A DNA stretch of 49,028 bases from an uncultured Ruminococcus sp. Lineage in GTDB: Bacteria; Bacillota; Clostridia; Oscillospirales; Acutalibacteraceae. Each line of letters opens with the position of its first letter. The stretch's first letter is position 1. Positions 43,177 through 49,028 of the stretch are shown here, piece after piece. The notes under the pieces are model-generated. The model made no database searches, was not told the origin of the DNA, and worked only from the letters and a program-made list of their open reading frames with translations. The stretch is from assembly GCA_902776975.1 (NCBI GenBank), contig CACYSI010000023.1:1-49028 (forward strand), given 5' to 3'. The translations under genes and the position numbers were made by a program.

Positions 43177-45294
43177 ATGAAAAGAACAGTTGCGGCGATA
43201 TTGGCGGCTATGATGCTTTTTCTTGTCGCCTGCGATAAAAAAACCGAAAACGCCGGCGTAAGGGCACGTATCACTCTGCCCGAAGCGTCCGGCGTTTTTA
43301 TGCCTTTTTACGCGGCTGACAACGGGTATTTTTATCGACGGACAAACGAGAGCGAGGGCGAGCTGTTCTATATACAGGGCGTGAACATAGGGCTCACAGA
43401 ACCTCAGACCGATCTCGCAGCTCCCGATACTACATACGATACATATATGAAGTGGCTCGGTATGATAGCAGAAATGCACGCTAACACCGTACGCGTTTTT
43501 ACGGTGATGAATCCCGATTTTTACCGAGCCTTCGCAGATTACAACGAGGCTCATACCGACAGTCCTCTGTATCTGATACAAGGCATCTGGTTCTCTGAGG
43601 ATCTGATGTACGAGCTGACAGACGCGCTCGAAAGCGACAAGATACTGATATCGGCGTTCAAGCGCTCCGTCAAAGAGACCGTGGATATCATCCACGGCAG
43701 CAGCGACTACACGGTATACGGCTCATACAAACCTGCTGTATATGACCGGGATATATCCCAATATGTCGTCGGCTATATCTTAGGACTGGAGTACCCCGCC
43801 GACTTTGTCATCGAGACTAACGCCTCGCATCCTAAGCAGGCTGACTATCGCGGCTCTTATCTCAGTACAGCCGAGGGCTCATCGCCCTTTGAGGCGTTCC
43901 TCTGCGAGGTCGGCGATACGCTGATAAGCTACGAGACCGAGGCATACTCATGTCAGATACCCGTCGCCTTTCTTAACTGGCAGACGCTCGACACCCTCAC
44001 CCATCCCGCAGAGCCTTTCGCCGATGAGGAGGACGCGGTCAGCGTAGATACCGAAAAGATAACAGTATCCGGCAGCTACAGCGCGGGTCTCTTCGCGGCG
44101 GTGGACGTATACCCATACTATCCCGAGTTTATGAATCATCAAAAGGAGTATACAGGATCGTCAGATAACTATCTCGCTTATCTCAACGACCTTAAGGGCG
44201 AGTACACGGTACCCCTGCTCATAGCCGAGTACGGTCTGAGCACCTCGCGCGGAATAGCCCACGAAGGACTCAACGGATATCGCCAGGGCGGGCTCACCGA
44301 AGATGAGCAGGGTGAGCTTGACTCGAGAATGGCGAGAGACATCTGTGAGGCGGGTTGCTGCGGAGGACTGCTGTTTTCATGGCAGGATGAGTGGTTCAAG
44401 CGCACCTGGAACACCGAGATGTACTATCCGCCCAAGGCAGCTGACCGCACTCATGATCTGTCATCCGCTGAGCAAAGCTACGGCGTACTTGCGTTTGACG
44501 CGGCTGCCGCTTATCCCGACGGCGATATATCTGAGTGGATCGAAGAGACGGGTATAGGCGAGTCACGGGTTTGCGCCCGTTATGACGCCGAGTATCTGCA
44601 TCTGCTGGTATCGCTGCCGGAGGGCTTTGACTTCGACAAAGACACCTACTATATACCGATACAGGTCACCGGCGAGGGCAGTTCTTTTCTCAAAGACAGC
44701 GACCTCAGCTTCTCGGAGTCTGCGGATTATCTGATAAAGATAAACGGCAAAGACGGCACACGCGTGCTTTGCGACGCTGTAAGGGATGTGTTTTACTATC
44801 GCCAGTCTGTCCTGCGCGGGATCTTCGGCAAGGATCAAAGAGAGCCGGCAAAGCATGACAGCGGAGTTTACGATCCTACCTATATGCTTGTATCTAACGA
44901 GATGTATCTGCCCGACGAAGATAAGACCATCGAGCCGCGATATACAGAGACAGGTCTGCTGCGTTACGGCAACGCCGATCCCGACAGCGACAGCTATGAT
45001 TCGCAGGCGGACTTTTGCCTTTCGGGCGACAAGCTCGAGCTTAGGATAGCCTGGTATCTGCTGGGTATCAAGAATCCCCGCACGATGGCGTGTATAGCGC
45101 CGCTCGAGGGCGACGATGTCACCTTCACCACCTTTGATACAATCAAGCTGGGCGCAGGCACGAACGGCAGGATCACTCTGTACGATACAGGCTTCAGCGG
45201 TCTGCCTCCGCTGACTTACACGCAGCGACTCAAGCGCTCATATGCTGTGATCTCCGATACCTTTGCGGAGCTGCCGTCATTCAAAACACAGTGA
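43177..45294 (+). CDS. Lipoprotein TIM-barrel glycosidase-like protein with CBM9-like domain
   Basis: A 705-residue lipoprotein (lipobox LVAC, Cys20) and paralog of the preceding product. The barrel keeps [26 protein letters not shown], acid/base candidate Glu205 in [10 protein letters not shown], nucleophile candidate Glu351 in [13 protein letters not shown], and [13 protein letters not shown]. The CBM9-like tail begins YPDGDISEW and ends [20 protein letters not shown] lies 8 bases before the ATG at 43177. It is the last gene of the operon, ending at a strong terminator. Having one membrane-anchored and one lipid-anchored active-looking paralog plus one inactive copy suggests division of labour in processing or binding the polymer. 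Confidence 0.85.
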   Translation: MKRTVAAILAAMMLFLVACDKKTENAGVRARITLPEASGVFMPFYAADNGYFYRRTNESEGELFYIQGVNIGLTEPQTDLAAPDTTYDTYMKWLGMIAEMHANTVRVFTVMNPDFYRAFADYNEAHTDSPLYLIQGIWFSEDLMYELTDALESDKILISAFKRSVKETVDIIHGSSDYTVYGSYKPAVYDRDISQYVVGYILGLEYPADFVIETNASHPKQADYRGSYLSTAEGSSPFEAFLCEVGDTLISYETEAYSCQIPVAFLNWQTLDTLTHPAEPFADEEDAVSVDTEKITVSGSYSAGLFAAVDVYPYYPEFMNHQKEYTGSSDNYLAYLNDLKGEYTVPLLIAEYGLSTSRGIAHEGLNGYRQGGLTEDEQGELDSRMARDICEAGCCGGLLFSWQDEWFKRTWNTEMYYPPKAADRTHDLSSAEQSYGVLAFDAAAAYPDGDISEWIEETGIGESRVCARYDAEYLHLLVSLPEGFDFDKDTYYIPIQVTGEGSSFLKDSDLSFSESADYLIKINGKDGTRVLCDAVRDVFYYRQSVLRGIFGKDQREPAKHDSGVYDPTYMLVSNEMYLPDEDKTIEPRYTETGLLRYGNADPDSDSYDSQADFCLSGDKLELRIAWYLLGIKNPRTMACIAPLEGDDVTFTTFDTIKLGAGTNGRITLYDTGFSGLPPLTYTQRLKRSYAVISDTFAELPSFKTQ

Positions 45295-45320
45295 TATTGA
45301 TTGACATCAAACAAAAAACA

Positions 45321-45362
45321 CCGGTAACCGAAGTAAATAAAACTCGGTTACCGGCATTTTTA
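45321..45362. terminator. Bidirectional terminator ending the exopolysaccharide operon
   Basis: CCGGTAACCGA (45321-45331) pairs perfectly with TCGGTTACCGG (45344-45354), with A-rich DNA before and CATTTTTAT after. It is shared with the convergent hydrolase gene. Confidence 0.88.
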
Positions 45363-45369
45363 TATCATA

Positions 45370-46338
45370 TTATAGGTTTTTGAAGATAAAGTCCAAGCCG
45401 TACTTAGTAGCCTCATCATGGTATTCGCCCGAGAAGCCGTGCTCTCCGCCCTCGATTATATGATACTCAGAGTTTGGATACATATCGGCGGCAGCCTTAG
45501 TAACAGACGGCAGCACTATCGGATCCTCACTGCCCTGCAGTATCAGTACGGGCTTATCAAAACTCTGAAGATCGGGTCTGACGTCATATTTGTGCAGATC
45601 CTGAAAGAATATCTTGCCTACCGTTATACCCGCGATATCGGCGGTCTCGGGCAGATCCTCATCGCTTGTGCCCTTCATGATATCGTGCATACCGAAGGCG
45701 GGATAATGCAGTATCAATCCGGCTATCTCGTCCTCGTGACGTACGCCCGATATAGCTGTCACCAAGCCACCCTGACTGCCTCCCTGCAAAAAGATCCTGT
45801 CAGTATCGACAAAGTCCCATGTCTTAGCCGCCGCGAGCACGGCAGAAACATCAGAGACCTCAGTCAGCACAGACATATCGGTACTGACACCGTCCGAACG
45901 GTTCTCGTTGTTGCTCTTGCTGCCGCCTCTGAAATCCATCGCGTACAAGGCTATACCTCTCTGAGCGTATTTTTTGCCGAAGGAGGCGCCAGCCTCGTGA
46001 TTTGAGCCGAGTCCGTGAGAGTGGATCACCAGCGGCGACTTGCCGTCCGTGACGGGGATATACGCCTCGCCGTAGATGCGCTGACCCTCATTCTCGCACC
46101 ATATCTCACTGACCTCATAGTCATAGGTCTTATCGGGATCGACATTGGCGGGTTCAGCGGCTCTCTGTGTAGACAGCTCCTTTGTCTCTCCTATGCTTTC
46201 CGATAATCCTTCCGCTGCGGTCGATGCTTCGGTTCCGTTCTCCGCCTTACCTTCGGTAGGGTCGGACGGCTTTGACGAACATCCCGCCGCGAACACACAC
46301 ATCATCAGCAGACACATTATCAACGCTAGTTTTTTCAT
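45370..46338 (-). CDS. Lipoprotein alpha/beta hydrolase (esterase/acyl-hydrolase-like)
   Basis: A 322-residue exported serine hydrolase. The signal peptide ends at the lipobox FAAGC (Cys20), followed by an acidic Ser/Glu linker to about residue 60. The fold shows the oxyanion region HSHGLGSNHE, nucleophile elbow GGSQGG, acid LILQGSEDPIVLP and catalytic His in EGGEHGFSGEY. The family includes carbohydrate esterases and feruloyl-type or peptide hydrolases. It converges on the exopolysaccharide operon, so removing acyl groups from a surface polymer is one possibility, but nothing in the sequence fixes the substrate. Confidence 0.88.
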   Translation of the reverse strand: MKKLALIMCLLMMCVFAAGCSSKPSDPTEGKAENGTEASTAAEGLSESIGETKELSTQRAAEPANVDPDKTYDYEVSEIWCENEGQRIYGEAYIPVTDGKSPLVIHSHGLGSNHEAGASFGKKYAQRGIALYAMDFRGGSKSNNENRSDGVSTDMSVLTEVSDVSAVLAAAKTWDFVDTDRIFLQGGSQGGLVTAISGVRHEDEIAGLILHYPAFGMHDIMKGTSDEDLPETADIAGITVGKIFFQDLHKYDVRPDLQSFDKPVLILQGSEDPIVLPSVTKAAADMYPNSEYHIIEGGEHGFSGEYHDEATKYGLDFIFKNL

Positions 46339-46453
46339 ACATTACTCTCCCATTTTGAATATCGTTAAGACGATTATACCTTTTGCCAAAAACGATTTCA
46401 ATCGGATTTTGTGAACATTTTTATAAGATTTTTCTTATTGCAGAGTCTTGTAC

Positions 46454-46482
46454 TTGTATAATGCTGTTTTGTAAGATATAAT
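46454..46482 (+). promoter_or_regulatory. Putative promoter of the AraC-family gene
   Basis: TTGTAT (46454-46459), 17-base spacer, TATAAT (46477-46482), about 50 bases before the ATG at 46534. A second TATAAT at 46457-46462 lacks a good -35. Confidence 0.5.
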
Positions 46483-46533
46483 AATGATATAAAATACTCA
46501 GTTTTTAACACAAAATAATCACGAGGTAATATC

Positions 46534-47424
46534 ATGGCGGCATATCAGGAAACTAAAGTACACGGCACTCACGGTTTTCCGTATATAGTATATCCGGTGC
46601 GGCTCCCCGAGCGCATGATCGAATTTCCGCATCACTGGCACGAAGAAGCCGAGATCATCTATGTCACCGACGGCAAGCTGCTTGTATCTGTTCTCAACTC
46701 TGAATACATCATTGAAAACGGCGATATAGTCCTCATACATCCTCAGACCATCCATGCCATACGTCAGTATGAAGACTGCTCCGCGCGGTACTATAACATC
46801 CTGTTCCGCTTCTCTATGCTCGAGAGCGGCGCTGAGGATACCTGCCGCGAAAAGTACTTTGAACCTATATACAGCCGCAAGCTGCTCATGCCGGAGCATA
46901 TCACCCGGGAGCATCCTCTGCACGCCGAGATAGAGCCGATCATCCAAAGCCTGCTCATCAGACCGCATCATCAGCGATTCAACGATGAGCTCATGATCAA
47001 ATCACGGCTGTTTGAGCTGATGTATCGGGTCTTTCCGTACTGCGAGCCCGCTGACAAGGAGTCGGCGTACGAGGATATAGTATACAACAAGCTCAAGCTC
47101 TCTCTGAGCTATCTTGAAGAGCACTTCGCTGACGATATCACCATCGGCATGATGGCGGCGGTCAGCAATTATTCCGAGAGTCATTTTTCAAAGCTCTTCA
47201 AACAGCTGACAGGCGATTCGTTCACTCAGTATCTCAAGAATTACCGTTTAGAAACAGCCGCCGAGCGTATACGCAACGAAAAAACCAAGATATCAGAGAT
47301 AGCCATGTCCTGCGGCTTTTCAAATCTCTCATATTTCTCTCGTTCATTCTTGGCGAAATTCAAAGTTTCTCCGTCAGAATACCGCAGATCCGCTCCGTTC
47401 CTGCGCGAGCGAAAACATCATTGA
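46534..47424 (+). CDS. AraC-family transcriptional regulator with cupin sensor domain
   Basis: A 296-residue regulator. The N-terminal cupin (about 20-110) has HHWHEEAEIIYV, IENGDIVLIHPQTIHAI and RYYNILFRFS, typical of sugar-responsive AraC proteins. The C-terminal double helix-turn-helix is complete: ITIGMMAAVSNYSESHFSKL, then ISEIAMSCGFSNLSYFSRSF and KVSPSEYRRS. Such regulators usually activate carbohydrate-utilisation genes next to them. Here the neighbours are an esterase-like lipoprotein and a GH3-like protein, both on the opposite strand, so a direct target is not obvious. The cupin ligand is unknown. Confidence 0.9.
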   Translation: MAAYQETKVHGTHGFPYIVYPVRLPERMIEFPHHWHEEAEIIYVTDGKLLVSVLNSEYIIENGDIVLIHPQTIHAIRQYEDCSARYYNILFRFSMLESGAEDTCREKYFEPIYSRKLLMPEHITREHPLHAEIEPIIQSLLIRPHHQRFNDELMIKSRLFELMYRVFPYCEPADKESAYEDIVYNKLKLSLSYLEEHFADDITIGMMAAVSNYSESHFSKLFKQLTGDSFTQYLKNYRLETAAERIRNEKTKISEIAMSCGFSNLSYFSRSFLAKFKVSPSEYRRSAPFLRERKHH

Positions 47425-47441
47425 TTTTTTCGTACAAGAAA

Positions 47442-47491
47442 GCGTGCGCACCAAGCGCGCGATTTCGTCTACCCATCGCTCGTGCGCACGC
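47442..47491. repeat. Inverted repeat in the AraC/GH3 intergenic region
   Basis: GCGTGCGCAC (47442-47451) and GTGCGCACGC (47482-47491) are perfect 10-base inverted repeats. They are separated by 30 bases containing a further GCGCGCGA/TCGCTCG-like pairing. GC-rich DNA followed by AT-rich TATAAATATTTTTTT suggests it may end transcription from the AraC side, or be a dispersed intergenic repeat. Only one copy is in the window. Confidence 0.5.
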
Positions 47492-47562
47492 AGTGCGCTA
47501 CTGAGCGGGGACTATAAATATTTTTTTATTTTCATCGCTTTGATATTCTTATTTGTATCAGA

Positions 47563-48804
47563 TCAGCTCATCATACCTACAGTATACTTGTACGCTAATA
47601 CGCGGACGCACGCTTCTTTGAGCTGAGCCTCCGTTATTGTACCGGCATTTACGGCTGACAGGATATCATTGTAAGCGGCGGCATAGTCACGCACAAGGAC
47701 TATATCGTTGCCTGCGAGAACAGCCTGTACCGCGGGCTTTTTGCCGTCCGCATATGATGAGTAGTCAGCGTCATCAAGTATATCGGTCATGATAAGACCG
47801 GTAAAGCCCACGGTATCTCTCAGCTCTTTGTGTATAGAGGGAGAGAGCGCCGCGGTATGGGCAGAGTCGATGTTCTTGACGACTACGTTAGATACCATGA
47901 CAAAGCGGGCGCCTGCCTGTACGCCCTTTTTAAAGGGCTGATAATCAGTGTTGCGTATTGTATCGGCCGCGCGCTCATCTACTACGGGACCTGTGCCTGT
48001 AACAGCGCTGTCGGGGAGGGTTCCGTATCCCGGAAAATGCTTAAGAGCGATTGAAACGCCCTTAGCCTGATCGAACTTAGCGGCGTACTCGGCGTAAGCC
48101 GATACAGTCTCGACCTCGTTACTGAGTGATCTTGAATACATTATCTGATCGCTCGAGTCGGGCATATCCACAACAGGAGCAAGGTTCAGATTGAATCCGA
48201 GAGTCTTGAGCAGGGTGATCTTCTCGTCCTCGGTCTTCTCCACAGCCTGCAGACCGCCTGCGGCAAAGTCTACCCTCGGCGAGTTGAAATCGTGCTCAGA
48301 GAACGCGCTCAGGTCAGATACGGTAGTATAGCTGCCGCCCTCTTCCTGTGCGGCTATGATAGGCTTGATCTCTGATTTTGATATGACCGTATGCAGAGTG
48401 TTGGTGATATCCTCCGCGGTCATCACGCTGAAATTATCGCTCACAAAGAGCATGCCTGCCAGCGAGTATTTGTTGATCTCATCGCCGGCGACGGTCGGAT
48501 CGGCGCAAATACCCAGCAGCACTTGACCCGCCATCTTCTCTTTAGTCATATTCTCGACATAAGCCTTCGCCTTTTCGTAGCCTTCGGCAAAGATATCCTT
48601 AGATGTATCAGCTTTCTCGGCAGCTTCGCTCGATTCTTCGCCTGACTCCTGTGCCTTTGTCTCGCCTGTAGTTTCCTGTGCGGATGTTTGAGCTGTCTTA
48701 GGCTTGAGAGCGCCCGTCACCTGCAGATAGTGATACATAGAGAAGCCAAAGGCTCCGGCAGCAAGCAGTATCAGAGCGGTTGATACTATTATAAACTTTT
48801 TCAT
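47563..48804 (-). CDS. Membrane-anchored GH3-like (NagZ-type) protein lacking the catalytic His
   Basis: A 413-residue protein with an uncleaved-looking N-terminal membrane segment (about 5-25), a Glu/Ala/Thr-rich linker, and a GH3 barrel. FNLNLAPVVDMP, ALKHFPGYGTLPDSAV, and the nucleophile region GLIMTDILDD are family motifs. NagZ enzymes have an Asp-Ser/Thr-His acid/base pair right after KHFPGxG. Here the segment reads PDSAVTGTG, with no His. The residue before the barrel in AAQEEGGSYTTV replaces the usual Asp/Gln-Glu-Gly-Gly-xVxR substrate loop and lacks the Arg. It may be an inactive or altered beta-N-acetylhexosaminidase relative with a wall-binding role. A consensus-like promoter lies at 48848-48876. 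Confidence 0.82.
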   Translation of the reverse strand: MKKFIIVSTALILLAAGAFGFSMYHYLQVTGALKPKTAQTSAQETTGETKAQESGEESSEAAEKADTSKDIFAEGYEKAKAYVENMTKEKMAGQVLLGICADPTVAGDEINKYSLAGMLFVSDNFSVMTAEDITNTLHTVISKSEIKPIIAAQEEGGSYTTVSDLSAFSEHDFNSPRVDFAAGGLQAVEKTEDEKITLLKTLGFNLNLAPVVDMPDSSDQIMYSRSLSNEVETVSAYAEYAAKFDQAKGVSIALKHFPGYGTLPDSAVTGTGPVVDERAADTIRNTDYQPFKKGVQAGARFVMVSNVVVKNIDSAHTAALSPSIHKELRDTVGFTGLIMTDILDDADYSSYADGKKPAVQAVLAGNDIVLVRDYAAAYNDILSAVNAGTITEAQLKEACVRVLAYKYTVGMMS

Positions 48805-48847
48805 TGTAATGATCCTCCATATATACGGGATATATCAAGTCAACGAT

Positions 48848-48885
48848 ATATTATCACAAGAAACGGCGGTTTTCAACAATTGTTG
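48848..48885 (-). promoter_or_regulatory. GH3-like gene promoter with overlapping palindrome
   Basis: Minus strand: TTGAAA (48871-48876), 17-base spacer, TAATAT (48848-48853). The perfect 12-base palindrome CAACAATTGTTG (48874-48885) touches the -35 box and could be an operator. A small CGCTC/GAGCG hairpin lies further upstream (about 48916-48931). I see no gene from 48886 to the window end. Confidence 0.55.
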
Positions 48886-49028
48886 CCAAAGTGTAACCAT
48901 TGTAAACAGGAACCGCTCAAAAAAGAGCGTTAATACTGTTATGTAGTGACCGTTTGTCAATAGGCAAAAGTCACAAATGTAAAAAGGCAGAGGGCGCGTG
49001 ACAGGAGCCGGTAACAGAAGAATCGGAA

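Overview
The window looks like a chromosomal segment of a spore-forming, Gram-positive clostridium. My best guess is a Ruminococcus-like member of the Oscillospiraceae/Ruminococcaceae, inferred from gene content rather than from any database search. The evidence is a SpoIIID gene, Gram-positive lipoprotein and sortase-less membrane-anchored proteins, strong AGGAGG ribosome sites, sigma-A promoters with TTGACA-17-TATAAT spacing, TTG and GTG starts with good Shine-Dalgarno sequences, and a dense c-di-GMP network. Most coding DNA has balanced to GC-rich third positions. The interval 10.8-13.84 kb is visibly AT-rich and looks acquired.

Layout. 0.2-0.5 kb: an isolated 5S rRNA gene with its own promoter and terminator. 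0.5-6.1 kb: a sirtuin, galE, a membrane 4,6-dehydratase (PglF/CapD type), spoIIID and a DegT-type sugar aminotransferase, pointing to nucleotide-sugar synthesis for a surface glycan. 6.3-10.7 kb: an OmpR-type response regulator whose start codon has been lost at the edge of a small repeated element, its histidine kinase, and a membrane-anchored HtrA protease. 10.9-13.8 kb: an AT-rich island with a DUF4238-like protein and a seven-repeat helicase-associated (HA) protein carrying a PD-(D/E)XK-like nuclease domain. 13.8-19.9 kb: rRNA methyltransferase, L,D-transpeptidase, then an OhrR-type peroxide sensor with a cation exporter and glutathione peroxidase (probable stress operon with a clear promoter/operator), and DUF5662 and HD-like genes.

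19.9-45.3 kb is the centrepiece: a c-di-GMP and exopolysaccharide district. It starts with five signalling proteins: GGDEF*-PAS-EAL, REC-GGDEF*-EAL, HD-GYP and two GGDEF proteins, where * marks a degenerate motif. A c-di-GMP-I (GEMM-I) riboswitch with an overlapping terminator follows, in front of a secreted Gly-rich beta-helix-like protein. Next comes a tight 13-kb operon encoding a lipoprotein, a small coiled-coil protein, a membrane HD-GYP variant, a giant membrane-anchored protein, a HEAT-repeat membrane protein, a processive-type GT2 synthase and two extracytoplasmic TIM-barrel glycosidase-like proteins with CBM9-like C-termini. The giant protein contains a catalytically dead copy of the same TIM-barrel/CBM unit. 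I read this as a synthase-dependent exopolysaccharide system tuned by c-di-GMP. It is analogous in logic to Bacillus ydaJKLMN or Listeria pss loci but has a different parts list.

45.3-49.0 kb: a lipoprotein alpha/beta hydrolase, an AraC-cupin regulator, a structured intergenic repeat, and a membrane-anchored GH3-like protein that lacks the usual NagZ catalytic His. No tRNA, CRISPR array or complete insertion sequence was seen.
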